Shown: positions 8,225-15,692 of the stretch, in pieces
How the letters are laid out: each line of letters begins with the position of its first letter
Numbering within the stretch: position 1 is the first letter of the stretch
Assembly: GCA_009781425.1 (NCBI GenBank)
Contig: WQYC01000014.1
Location: 1-60,216, forward strand
DNA length: 60,216 nt
Reading direction: 5' to 3'
From: Oscillospiraceae bacterium
GTDB taxonomy: Bacteria > Bacillota > Clostridia > Oscillospirales > Ruminococcaceae
Position numbers and translations under genes: made by a program
Notes under the pieces: model-generated
Seen by the model: the letters and a program-made list of their open reading frames with translations, nothing else
Told to the model about the DNA's origin: nothing
Databases searched by the model: none

Positions 8225-8327
8225 ATAAATCCCCTTTCATAATAAAGGATTTTAATTAATGACGCAGTGTTAAATACTATAATATCATAAAAAGCAAAAA
8301 AAGTAAATACATTATTAAAAATTTCCT

Positions 8328-8434
8328 GTAATAATGAAATTCTCCCGAGACATAATATTAACACAAAGGAAAGTTTCCTTTGTTATAATTGATAAAAGAA
8401 ACTATAAATTATGTTTCTTTATTTACCGGAGGAG
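8328..8434 (+). promoter_or_regulatory. Promoter and leader of the spore protein gene
   Basis: GTAATA and CATAATA (8351-8357) with a 17-bp gap resemble a sigmaG promoter (CATNNTA at -10), as expected for ssp genes. A perfect 9-bp inverted repeat around one base (CAAAGGAAA-G-TTTCCTTTG, 8364-8382) and an 8-bp hairpin (8395-8420) follow, ahead of a GGAGGAG ribosome site. A TATAAT at 8384 lacks a well-spaced -35. SigmaG use is inferred. Confidence 0.45.
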
Positions 8435-8441
8435 ATTAATC

Positions 8442-8618
8442 ATGGCTATCAAGAACAAAGAAACCCTTAACAATATTAAAATGCAGGCTGCTAACGAAGT
8501 TGGCGTGCCCCTTAAGCAAAACGGTTACAACGGCGACCTCACTGCTCGTCAGGTAGGTTCCGTAGGCGGACAAATGGTTCGTAAAATGATTGAAAGCTAC
8601 GAAAACAGCAACAGATAG
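8442..8618 (+). CDS. Small acid-soluble spore protein, alpha/beta type
   Basis: A 58-residue DNA-binding protein that coats the chromosome in dormant spores and protects it from UV and chemicals. The two conserved family blocks are clear: AANEVGVPL (the germination protease site region) and GYNGDLTARQVGSVGGQMVRKMI. GGAGGAG lies 7 nt before ATG 8442. It is monocistronic, with a strong terminator downstream. Together with spoVA it is the best evidence that the organism forms endospores. Confidence 0.96.
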   Translation: MAIKNKETLNNIKMQAANEVGVPLKQNGYNGDLTARQVGSVGGQMVRKMIESYENSNR

Positions 8619-8649
8619 TTACACTATTTAACTGTTTTACAGTTTTTAC

Positions 8650-8669
8650 GGACGCCATTTATGGCGTCC
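8650..8669. terminator. Terminator after the spore protein gene
   Basis: GGACGCCAT and ATGGCGTCC form a perfect 9-bp stem with a TT centre followed by TTACTT. It also abuts the end of the convergent coiled-coil gene on the minus strand. Confidence 0.7.
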
Positions 8670-9119
8670 TTACTTATTTGCTTTAAGCGCGCTGCGAGCC
8701 TTTTTAATATTTACCAAGTCGTGCGAAAGCAGCTCTTCGACCTTTGAGAGCGTATTGTCTATGTAATCGTTCGTAGTTGAGCGCAGCTCCTTAGACTTCG
8801 CCTGCGCGGACGCCATAATTTCATTAGCACGCTGCTGCGCAAGCTTCGTGACCTCCTGCTGTGAAGCTAACTGCTTCGCGCGTTCCTCGGCTTTTTTGAT
8901 AATAACATCAGCTTCGCCGCGCGCCTCATCGACGATAGTTTTCCTGTCCTGAACTAATTTTCTGGCTTGTTTTACCTCATTAGGCATATTAAGTCTGATT
9001 TCGTCCACTAACTCGCGCATTTTTTCAACATCGACTAAGCTCTTCTTGTTGGAAAAAGGCACCTGCATCGCTTTGTCAAGCGTATCGTCCATAAACTCGA
9101 GAATTTCTTCTATGCTCAT
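8670..9119 (-). CDS. Coiled-coil protein of the ATP-synthase-b / V-type subunit H like group
   Basis: 149 residues, almost all predicted helix and coiled coil, with a conserved hydrophilic start (SIEEILEFMDDTLDKAMQVPFSNKKSLVDVEKM) and a long central run rich in A, E, K, Q and R. Such proteins often lie beside coaD in Clostridia and are labelled ATPase subunit by weak similarity; no membrane anchor is present, so it is not a true b subunit. DivIVA-like polar scaffolding is another possibility. It is the last gene of the coaD-rsmD-uvrC-degV strand group, separated from coaD by one palindromic repeat. Function unknown. Confidence 0.75.
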   Translation of the reverse strand: MSIEEILEFMDDTLDKAMQVPFSNKKSLVDVEKMRELVDEIRLNMPNEVKQARKLVQDRKTIVDEARGEADVIIKKAEERAKQLASQQEVTKLAQQRANEIMASAQAKSKELRSTTNDYIDNTLSKVEELLSHDLVNIKKARSALKANK

Positions 9120-9133
9120 AATTACCCCCTGTT

Positions 9134-9160
9134 CGGTACGTCGAGGACGCCGTACCCTAC
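9134..9160 (-). repeat. GTAGGG palindromic repeat, copy 1
   Basis: Minus strand: GTAGGG, arm TACGGC, loop GTCCTC, arm GACGTA, then CCG; 27 bp. It lies between coaD and the coiled-coil gene. The arms match copy 9 except for one base pair that changes on both sides (A-T here, G-C there). Confidence 0.85.
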
Positions 9161-9165
9161 GTTTT

Positions 9166-9663
9166 TTATTTTTTTATTTCTAATCTTGTTTTTACGTCAT
9201 TTATAATAGTATGCGGCACGAACGCGCTCACGTCTCCGCCGAACGCCGCGATTTGCTTCACCATGCTCGACGAAAGGAAAGTGCCTGTAACATCGGCGGC
9301 TAAAAATACCGTTTCTGCTTTATAGTGTAAATCCTTGTTGACTAATGCCATCTGAAATTCCGCTTCAAAGTCGCTCATAGCGCGCAGTCCCTTGACGATT
9401 ACGTCAGCCTCCCGCCGCTTGAAATAATCCACCAAAAGCCCGTCATGACTGTCAACTTCGACGTTTTCCGCGTTCTTGAGCTCGCTAAGCGCGCGCCGCA
9501 CAAACTCCATGCGCTCCTCAAGCGAGAAAAAGCAGTTGGGCTTCGCAGGATTAAACGAAACCAAGACGATGACTTTATCAAAAAGCTTCGCCGCACGGCT
9601 GATTATATCTAAGTGCCCGTAGGTCACGGGGTCGAAGCTGCCGGGATAAATTGCTGTTTTCAT
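9166..9663 (-). CDS. coaD: Pantetheine-phosphate adenylyltransferase
   Basis: Catalyses the fourth step of coenzyme A synthesis: 4'-phosphopantetheine plus ATP gives dephospho-CoA. AIYPGSFDPVTYGHLDII holds the nucleotidyl-transferase (H/T)xGH motif, and the later FLSSSMVKQIAAFGGDVSAFVP block carries the ISSSxVRE-like signature. About 165 residues is the normal length. ATG 9663 has GAGG closely upstream; an in-frame GTG at 9675 overlaps it and is not preferred. Neighbours rsmD and coaD are often adjacent in bacteria; here a lipoprotein gene lies between them. Confidence 0.96.
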   Translation of the reverse strand: MKTAIYPGSFDPVTYGHLDIISRAAKLFDKVIVLVSFNPAKPNCFFSLEERMEFVRRALSELKNAENVEVDSHDGLLVDYFKRREADVIVKGLRAMSDFEAEFQMALVNKDLHYKAETVFLAADVTGTFLSSSMVKQIAAFGGDVSAFVPHTIINDVKTRLEIKK

Positions 9664-9674
9664 GTTTTTCCTCA

Positions 9675-9698
9675 CGGACGCGCAATGCGCGCCCCTAC
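9675..9698 (-). repeat. GTAGGG palindromic repeat, copy 2
   Basis: Minus strand: GTAGGG, arm GCGCGC, ATT, arm GCGCGT, CCG; 24 bp with one G-T pair. It lies between the lipoprotein gene and coaD, and its TAG is the lipoprotein stop codon (9695-9697). Confidence 0.7.
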
Positions 9699-10588
9699 AT
9701 TACGTTTTCTATGCTTAGAATTTTATATTTGCCGTCTTCAAGGATAAAGGTGTATTTAATTATCCTCATGTTATCAAGCATTTCCAATGTGATAAAAACT
9801 TCAGTATTTTCATCTATAAATCCGTCTACTTCTATAGCAAACTCCCAGTTATAATAATCAGTTATCATAATATTGTCTTCATGGGTAGGGACATTTGATA
9901 AAATGCTTACAAATATTTCTAAGCTTTCGTCATGTTCTTTTATATCTCTTATAACGAAATATTCATTCCGAAAGAGTTCGGAAGGTCCTCTGGTTAATAA
10001 ATTATCATTTACATATCGGAAACCATCGTAGCTATGAATAACATTAGTCGCGTTTTTTGAAAATATTTCTTTATAGATGCGGTCAATTACATCTTTTCTA
10101 AAGTAATAATAACCTTGTAAGTCGTGTTCTTCGTTATAAGCTAAAGTTTCTTCCCAAGTAAAACTCACTTCATCATCAAAATAAATAAAATTAAAAGGTG
10201 ATATGTTTGCAACGTCTTCCCAACACCAAACTAAACCAAACTTTTTAATTATTTCAACTGCATTTGCTATGTCGCCGTATAAATTTAACAACTCCGATTT
10301 ATCTGAAAATAAAGGATAATTACTGTAAAGTTTAACGTAAACGGGTTCGGGTTGCGGTTCTTCTTCGGGTTCGGGCGGGGGTGTTGTGGTTATTATTGGG
10401 GTTGTTGTGGTTATGGGTGGTTCGGGGGCTTCAATCGGGACGCTGGGGACAGCGTCCCCTACGTCGGGTTCAGTTTCGTCTGTAGGGTGCGCAGTCCTCT
10501 GCGCACCGCCGTTTTCAATTTCGTTTTCCCCCGCACACGCTGTCAACAACATCATCAAAACCAAAACCGCGATTATTTTAAGTTTCAT
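9695..10588 (-). CDS. Lipoprotein with Thr/Pro-rich linker, unknown function
   Basis: 297 residues. A signal peptide ends in the lipobox LTAC (Cys18), so the protein is tethered to the outer face of the membrane. Residues about 20-95 form a low-complexity acidic and TTTTP-rich linker; the remaining 200 residues look globular, with aromatic-rich segments such as YYYFRKDVIDRIYKEIF. I do not recognise the domain. Two palindromic repeats (copies 3 and 4) lie in the linker coding region without breaking the frame, and a third supplies the stop codon. The start ATG 10588 overlaps the end of rsmD by 11 bp. Confidence 0.85.
   Translation of the reverse strand: MKLKIIAVLVLMMLLTACAGENEIENGGAQRTAHPTDETEPDVGDAVPSVPIEAPEPPITTTTPIITTTPPPEPEEEPQPEPVYVKLYSNYPLFSDKSELLNLYGDIANAVEIIKKFGLVWCWEDVANISPFNFIYFDDEVSFTWEETLAYNEEHDLQGYYYFRKDVIDRIYKEIFSKNATNVIHSYDGFRYVNDNLLTRGPSELFRNEYFVIRDIKEHDESLEIFVSILSNVPTHEDNIMITDYYNWEFAIEVDGFIDENTEVFITLEMLDNMRIIKYTFILEDGKYKILSIENVM
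10436..10462 (-). repeat. GTAGGG palindromic repeat, copy 3, inside a coding region
   Basis: Minus strand: GTAGGG, arm GACGCT, loop GTCCCC, arm AGCGTC, CCG; 27 bp with perfect arms. It is read in the lipoprotein frame as VGDAVPSVP, nine codons. Confidence 0.9.
10482..10508 (+). repeat. GTAGGG palindromic repeat, copy 4, inside a coding region
   Basis: Plus strand: GTAGGG, arm TGCGCA, loop GTCCTC, arm TGCGCA, CCG; 27 bp. It is inverted relative to copy 3, 19 bp away, in the same lipoprotein gene. Confidence 0.9.
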
Positions 10589-11129
10589 CAGAATCGCCCC
10601 TAACGTATATCGTCACCGACTTTTTCCCGTGCGGATAGGTCTTGCGGATTTTGAAATTATTGCATATTTCTGCAGGCTTGTATTCCTTTTCATGCTCGCA
10701 GACAATCAGCCCGCTTTCGCTCATTTTCTCGGTCAGCGCAGGCAATGTCCTGTTTATTAAATCCTGCCCATAAGGCGGGTCAAGAAAAGCTATATCAAAG
10801 CTCGCGGTAGTTTTTTTCAGAAACGCCGCAGTCGTCAGCGGTGAAATTTCCGCGCTGTCGCCGAAGCCGCAGAGCTTTATATTCTCGCGGATAATCGCAA
10901 TGCTCTCGGGGGAATTATCTGCGAAGTAAGCGAACTTAGCACCTCGGCTTAACGCCTCGATTCCAAGCTGACCTGTTCCCGCGAACAAATCGGCGACAAC
11001 CGCGCCTTCTATATCGAACTGAATCGCGCTGAAAATCGCTTCTTTTACGGAATCCGAGGTCGGGCGAACGTCGTTGCTCTTTGGAGTTTTGAGCTTGCGC
11101 CCGCGGGCTGTGCCTGTAATAATGCGCAT
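10578..11129 (-). CDS. rsmD: 16S rRNA (guanine(966)-N2)-methyltransferase
   Basis: Methylates G966 of 16S rRNA in the 30S subunit using S-adenosylmethionine. 183 residues with the family start MRIITGTARGRKLKTP, the block VRPTSDSVKEAIFSAI, the SAM-binding DLFAGTGQLGIEALSRGA and the catalytic FLDPPYGQDL (DPPY motif). It begins immediately after the uvrC stop, with no gap, and overlaps the following lipoprotein by 11 bp, so it is probably co-transcribed with degV-uvrC. Confidence 0.96.
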   Translation of the reverse strand: MRIITGTARGRKLKTPKSNDVRPTSDSVKEAIFSAIQFDIEGAVVADLFAGTGQLGIEALSRGAKFAYFADNSPESIAIIRENIKLCGFGDSAEISPLTTAAFLKKTTASFDIAFLDPPYGQDLINRTLPALTEKMSESGLIVCEHEKEYKPAEICNNFKIRKTYPHGKKSVTIYVRGDSDET

Positions 11130-12980
11130 TTACATATTTTCCTTTATAAAAACTTGCAGCTCCTCTGCCTTTTCGCGGCTTATCTTCGCAACGCCTGCCA
11201 ATTCCTCCGCGCTCGCGTCTTTAATCGCCTGTTTAGTCTTAAAATGCTTCAAAATCGCCGCCGCTTTCTTGTCGCCGATTCCCGCAAATTTAGTCAGCTC
11301 AAGCTCGTAGCTTTTTTTCTTGTGCGAGGCTTGGCTGAAAGAGAGCGAAAACCTGTGCACCTCGTCCTGAATCTTAGTTATAAGCCCGAAAACCTGCTTG
11401 TTCGCCGCGATTTGTATTTCGCAGCCGTCTGAGGCGATTGCTCTTGTGCGATGCTTGTCGTCCTTAACCATGCCGAAAAGCTTCACGTCCAAGCTAAGCT
11501 CGTCCAAAACCTCGCGAACCGCTGAAACGTGCCCTTTTCCGCCGTCAAGCAGGATTAAATCGGGCAGCGTTGCAAAAGCCAAATCATCGCGTACTTCCTT
11601 TGGGGCTAAATACCGCGCGAACCTACGCCGCAGAACCTCTTTCATGCAGGCGTAATCGTCCAAGCCTATGACTTCTTTTATTGTAAACCTGCGGTAATTT
11701 GCTTTCAGCGGCTTCCCGTTCTTGTAAACCACCATGCCGCCTACCTTTACGGCTTCGCCGATGTTGGAAATATCATAGCTTTCGATGTAGAGCGGAGGCT
11801 TCGCAAGCCCTAACAGCTTCGCTAATTCTTCGAGTGCGCCGAGCGTTTTCGCTGAACGCCCGACCTTGAGTGACAAATATTCACGCGCGTTATTTTTAGC
11901 GAGCATGACCTGTGTTAAGCCCTCGCCGCGCTTAGGAACTACGATGCTAACTTTCTTTCCGCGCTTCTCTGCGAAGTAGTTTTCAAGCAATTCACGGTCT
12001 TCGGGTTCTTCTTCCGTGAGGATTTCCGGAGGAATATCGTCGCCGTAATATTCCATGAGAAAATCCGAAAGCAGTTGCTTTATTTCGTATTCGTCGCCGA
12101 GGAAGAAATTCTCCTTATCGAAAAGCCGCCCGCCGCGATACTTTATAACCGTGACCGCCGCGAGTTCCGCGTCAAGCGCGCAGGCGACAATGTCGTAGTC
12201 GGTAGTCTTCGAGGTTTGGATTTTCTGCCCTGTCTCGGTTTTTACAATAGCGTTGATTCTGTCGCGGAGCTTCGCCGCTTTCTCAAAATCAAGCTGTTCT
12301 GCGGCTTTTTCCATCTCGCTCGTTAAAAGCTTGACGCTCTCCTTCGAGCCTTTTTTGATATAATCCAGCGCGCTTTGAATAATAGAATTATACTCGTCCT
12401 GCGCGACCTTTCCGCGGCAGATGCCCATACAGCGTTTAATTTGATAATTAAGGCAGGGACGAGCTTTGCCGATTTCCTGCGGAAACTTTTTATTACAAGA
12501 CGGCAGTGCAAAAATACGGCAGGTTTCGTTGACCGTCTGACGGATATTAAAGCCGCTCGCGTAAGGCCCGATGTACTTTGCGCTTTTGTCATCGGTTTGA
12601 AGCGCGTAGCTTATCCTCGGAAACTCGCCGCCCGAAACCTTGATATAATTATATCCTGTGGAGTCTTTTAGTTTTATGTTGTATTTAGGGTTGTGCTGTT
12701 TAATCAGGCTCGCTTCAAGCACAAGCGCGTCAAGCTCGCTCCCTGTCACGATAAAATCAAAGTCGTGAATGATTGAAATAAGCTTAAATGTCTTCGCGCC
12801 GTGCGCCGCGATATTATTAAAATAGCTTGAAACGCGGCTTTTAAGCACCTTCGCCTTGCCTATATAAATTATCTTACCGTTTTTATCCTTCATGAGGTAA
12901 ACGCCGGGGCTTCTCGAAAGCTTCCCGACTTTTTCTCTCAGAAAATCAAGGCTTTGGTTTACGCTTTGAACTTCACTCAA
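11130..12980 (-). CDS. uvrC: Excinuclease ABC subunit C
   Basis: The dual-incision nuclease of nucleotide excision repair, working with UvrA and UvrB. 616 residues: an N-terminal GIY-YIG nuclease (SPGVYLMKDKNGKIIYIGKA, about 24-100), a Cys-rich patch (CNKKFPQEIGKARPCLNYQIKRCMGIC), a UVR motif (about 210-245), the RNase-H-like second nuclease with LILLDGGKGH, and a C-terminal helix-hairpin-helix (FAGIGDKKAAAILKHF). Full length. Its ATG overlaps the degV stop by 4 bp (ATGA). Confidence 0.98.
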   Translation of the reverse strand: MSEVQSVNQSLDFLREKVGKLSRSPGVYLMKDKNGKIIYIGKAKVLKSRVSSYFNNIAAHGAKTFKLISIIHDFDFIVTGSELDALVLEASLIKQHNPKYNIKLKDSTGYNYIKVSGGEFPRISYALQTDDKSAKYIGPYASGFNIRQTVNETCRIFALPSCNKKFPQEIGKARPCLNYQIKRCMGICRGKVAQDEYNSIIQSALDYIKKGSKESVKLLTSEMEKAAEQLDFEKAAKLRDRINAIVKTETGQKIQTSKTTDYDIVACALDAELAAVTVIKYRGGRLFDKENFFLGDEYEIKQLLSDFLMEYYGDDIPPEILTEEEPEDRELLENYFAEKRGKKVSIVVPKRGEGLTQVMLAKNNAREYLSLKVGRSAKTLGALEELAKLLGLAKPPLYIESYDISNIGEAVKVGGMVVYKNGKPLKANYRRFTIKEVIGLDDYACMKEVLRRRFARYLAPKEVRDDLAFATLPDLILLDGGKGHVSAVREVLDELSLDVKLFGMVKDDKHRTRAIASDGCEIQIAANKQVFGLITKIQDEVHRFSLSFSQASHKKKSYELELTKFAGIGDKKAAAILKHFKTKQAIKDASAEELAGVAKISREKAEELQVFIKENM

Positions 12981-13855
12981 CTCATTCTTTCTCCGCCCAT
13001 AAAGAACATTGCAATCGTGCCGGGTCCGCTGTGCGCGCCGACAACCGGCGAAAGATAATCGGTGATTACCTCTTTAACGCCTGTTTTTTCTATGATGAGC
13101 TTCTTCACATAATCGGCGTCGTCCTCGCAGTCGCCGTGAACAACAGCCACGGTTTGCTCCTTGGGGTTTACAATCATCGCGGCTAATTTATCAACTAACT
13201 CGGAGAGCGATTTTTTGCGACCTTTTACCTTGTCGTACTTTTCGAGCCTGCCCTCGTTTGTTACGTGCATGACAGGCTTTACGCCGAGCAGAGTCCCCAC
13301 TAAAGCCGTCGCGGGGTTAATGCGTCCGCCACGCTTTAAGTAAACCAAATCGTCAACTGTGAACAGGTGAATCATTTTTTTCTTGTTAGCTTCGAGCCAC
13401 TCGTGAAGCTCTTCCATAGATTTGCCGTCGTCGCGCATTTTGACGATATAATGAATTAATAAACCGAGCGCGTATGTAACGCAGAGCGAGTCTACAACTA
13501 CGATTTTTCTGTCGGGATATTTTTCTTTCAGCTGATTTGCGGTGATTTCAGCGAAGGAATATGACGAGCTCAAATTCGATGAAAACGAAACATACAGAAT
13601 GTCTCTGCCTTTTTCAAGCACCTCTGTGAACCGCGCCTCAAACGTCGCGGCGTTAATGTTAGAGGTAGATGTAGACGCCTTTTCTCTCATTTTCTGATAA
13701 AAATTCTTTAAGGAATCATCGTTTTCCTTTTCAACATAGCTGTCAAATTCCTCATCATTCAGCGTATATTTCAACGAAATAATACCTATGTTGTTCTTTT
13801 CTGCGTATGATTTAGGGAGGTTGCTCGCCGAGTCTGTGATAATGTCAAAGCTCAT
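12977..13855 (-). CDS. DegV family fatty-acid-binding protein
   Basis: 292 residues of the DegV (FakB-like) family, which binds fatty acids and in some Firmicutes presents them to the kinase FakA. The start DIITDSASNLPKSYAEKNNIGIISL has the family D-S-x-S/A-D-L-like block; YVSFSSNLSSSYSFAEI and LVYLKRGGRINPATALVGTLLGVKPV are the two ligand-cavity signatures. No FakA is visible here. It heads the strand group degV-uvrC-rsmD, transcribed from the divergent promoter at 13899-13927. Confidence 0.93.
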   Translation of the reverse strand: MSFDIITDSASNLPKSYAEKNNIGIISLKYTLNDEEFDSYVEKENDDSLKNFYQKMREKASTSTSNINAATFEARFTEVLEKGRDILYVSFSSNLSSSYSFAEITANQLKEKYPDRKIVVVDSLCVTYALGLLIHYIVKMRDDGKSMEELHEWLEANKKKMIHLFTVDDLVYLKRGGRINPATALVGTLLGVKPVMHVTNEGRLEKYDKVKGRKKSLSELVDKLAAMIVNPKEQTVAVVHGDCEDDADYVKKLIIEKTGVKEVITDYLSPVVGAHSGPGTIAMFFMGGERMS

Positions 13856-13898
13856 GATTTTAATGTCCCTTCTTGAAATAATCCGCTGTTATCCTTTT

Positions 13899-13986
13899 AC
13901 TTTAACATATAATTATATAATTGTCAAGTAGGGGTGGACAGAGTCGTCCACCCCTACTTGACTTTTTGTTAAATTCATGTTAGAAT
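13899..13986. promoter_or_regulatory. Divergent promoter pair around palindromic repeat copy 5
   Basis: Minus strand: TTGACA (13922-13927), 17-bp spacer, TAAAGT, serving degV. Plus strand: TTGACT (13958-13963), 17-bp spacer, TAGAAT, serving the CBM-like gene. Both -35 boxes are the outer ends of one perfect palindrome. SigmaA use is inferred. Confidence 0.65.
13923..13962. repeat. GTAGGG palindromic repeat, copy 5, symmetric form
   Basis: A perfect inverted repeat with 17-nt arms and loop AGAGTC. Unlike the other copies it has GTAGGGG on one side and CCCCTAC on the other, extended outward by GTCAA/TTGAC. Although followed by CTTTTT, it lies between divergent genes with no gene reading into it, so I do not call it a terminator. 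Confidence 0.9.
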
Positions 13987-14021
13987 ATGGTTGAAAATGT
14001 AAAGAGTAAAGGAGAAGAGCC

Positions 14022-14690
14022 TTGTTTGAACGATTTAAAAAGAAAGCGGCTTCCGCGGCGAAACGCTTGGCATCATACGAGCCCGACCCCGAAAGAATCC
14101 TGTTAAGATGCGATTTTAACAGCGACCTTTGCGGCTGGACTATCCGTGGGCCCGGCTGGCGCAAGGAAGGCGACGACAGCGGAAAAGGAATCGCGCTGTC
14201 ACTCGACACAGACATAAAACACAGCGGAGCTTCCTCCTTGAAAATCACCGGACGCTTTGAATCGTGGCAGGGTGCAACTCTGAACATCGCCGATTATATC
14301 AAGGAAAGCATAAAAGACTACGAAGCGATGGTGTGGGTGAAGATTCCCGATAATGCACCGTCCTGCAAGGTTTGCTTATCGCTTGAAACAAATTCAAAGC
14401 TCGGCGGGGTGGTTTTCCCTTACTATGAACAATTCGCCGATTTTGACCAGAAAAACAGCGTCCTTTCCAAGTACAGGCTCCCCGTGAACGGCGACCACGG
14501 CGAATATGACGCGTGGGAAACAGCCTATCCAAAGGGTCACACGACAGACGACGGCTGGGTTCTTCTGCACGGAAAGGTTAAAATAAACCGCGCGGAATAT
14601 TTCAAGGCATATGTTTATATCGAAACTAACAATCAAGGCGCGAATAACGATATTTATATCGACGATTTTGTTTTGCTTCGGGGGTCTTGA
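14022..14690 (+). CDS. Carbohydrate-binding-module-like protein without signal peptide
   Basis: 222 residues. After a basic N-terminus (MFERFKKKAASAAKRLASYEPD) comes one beta-sandwich domain of the CBM4/9 (CenC-like) type: LRCDFNSDLCGWTIRGPGW ... SLKITGRFESWQGATLNI ... YEAMVWVKIP ... GWVLLHGKVKI ... YVYIETNNQGANNDIYIDDFVLLRG. Such modules bind beta-glucan or xylan, normally outside the cell, yet no signal peptide is visible. The start is TTG 14022 behind AAAGGAG; a missed upstream exporting segment is unlikely because the frame closes. An esterase gene follows from its own promoter. Ligand unknown. Confidence 0.8.
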   Translation: MFERFKKKAASAAKRLASYEPDPERILLRCDFNSDLCGWTIRGPGWRKEGDDSGKGIALSLDTDIKHSGASSLKITGRFESWQGATLNIADYIKESIKDYEAMVWVKIPDNAPSCKVCLSLETNSKLGGVVFPYYEQFADFDQKNSVLSKYRLPVNGDHGEYDAWETAYPKGHTTDDGWVLLHGKVKINRAEYFKAYVYIETNNQGANNDIYIDDFVLLRGS

Positions 14691-14716
14691 CAACCATATA
14701 AGTTATATTATATAAT
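14687..14716 (+). promoter_or_regulatory. Promoter of the esterase gene
   Basis: TTGACA and TATAAT with an 18-bp spacer. The -35 box overlaps the stop codon of the preceding CBM-like gene. Confidence 0.75.
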
Positions 14717-14765
14717 AGTAATATTAACACGAATAACGTCGAAACGGCGAAAGGACGCAAAAATA

Positions 14766-15575
14766 ATGACGATTAAGACATTTTTTCTCAATAACGAGCG
14801 TACAGCTTATGTCAGAGCCTTTATTTTAAGCAGAATCGAGGAAATCCCCTGGACGCACGCCCGCCCTGCTGTAGTTATTTTTCCGGGCGGCGGCTATGAA
14901 TACTGCTCCGATAAAGAAGCCGAGCCGCTCGCCATGCGTTACGTCGCCGAGGGCTTCAACGCGTTCATACTTAACTACACCTGCGGCAAGAAATACCCCG
15001 CCGCCTTCACCAACGCCGCCTACGCTATGTTTAAAATTAAAGCAAGAGCAGAGGAATTCGGCATTGATAAAGAGAAAATCGCTGTTGTCGGCGCGTCCGC
15101 AGGCGGACACCTTGCGGGCTGTCTTGCTACGATGTGGAGCGATACAGGCATTGTGCGGGTCATAGGCTGTGAGCCCGACGATATTCGTCCGTCAGCAGCT
15201 GTGCTGTGTTATCCTGTAATCAGCGGCGTGACTTCTCCTCATAAGAGCTCGTTCAATATTTTAACAGGCGACGACGCTAATCAAGCGACCCTGTCGCGGC
15301 TCTCGCTTGAGAATCGTGTCACCCCTAAGACCCCGCCGATTTTCCTTTGGTGCACTGCCGACGATGCTTCTGTCAGCGCGCACAACAGCATAGTTATGGC
15401 GAAATCCTGCGTTTCCAACGGCGTGCCTGTCGAAATGCATTTATACGACAGCGGGCCGCACGGGCTCTCGGATTGCTCAAAGGGCGCGGGCGTAAACGAG
15501 AAGTATTTAGACAGCCCTTGCGCGGGCTGGGTGGATTTATCGGTGAAGTTCCTGCGGAAATATCTTCAGCTTTAA
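14766..15575 (+). CDS. Alpha/beta-hydrolase, carbohydrate esterase type
   Basis: 269 residues, cytoplasmic. The oxyanion-hole block VVIFPGGGYEYCSDKE and the nucleophile motif VGASAGGHLAGCLA (GxSxG with the downstream HLA) are those of the BD-FAE / acetyl-xylan esterase group. The later IFLWCTADDASV and the H of YDSGPHGLSD supply the acid and histidine of the triad. It probably deacetylates or de-esterifies imported oligosaccharides. The neighbouring CBM-like gene suggests a carbohydrate role. The exact substrate cannot be told. Confidence 0.88.
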   Translation: MTIKTFFLNNERTAYVRAFILSRIEEIPWTHARPAVVIFPGGGYEYCSDKEAEPLAMRYVAEGFNAFILNYTCGKKYPAAFTNAAYAMFKIKARAEEFGIDKEKIAVVGASAGGHLAGCLATMWSDTGIVRVIGCEPDDIRPSAAVLCYPVISGVTSPHKSSFNILTGDDANQATLSRLSLENRVTPKTPPIFLWCTADDASVSAHNSIVMAKSCVSNGVPVEMHLYDSGPHGLSDCSKGAGVNEKYLDSPCAGWVDLSVKFLRKYLQL

Positions 15576-15597
15576 AAATAAAAAATAGTAAATCCTA

Positions 15598-15663
15598 TTG
15601 ACATATTGCAAATTATATGATAACATAAGAGAATGGAAATGGATAAAAGATTTCCATTCTCTT
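15598..15663 (+). promoter_or_regulatory. Promoter and leader stem-loop of the LRR lipoprotein
   Basis: TTGACA, 17-bp spacer, TAACAT. It is followed by a perfect inverted repeat with 14-nt arms (AAGAGAATGGAAAT / ATTTCCATTCTCTT, 15627-15663, 9-nt loop). No T-run follows, so it is not a terminator; at the mRNA 5' end it could stabilise the message. Confidence 0.6.
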
Positions 15664-15692
15664 AAAAATAATAAATAAGAATGAGGTTTACC

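Noticed and set aside
13923-13962. Strong hairpin followed by CTTTTT as a terminator
   Set aside because: The genes on both sides diverge from it, so no transcript ends there; its ends are promoter -35 boxes.
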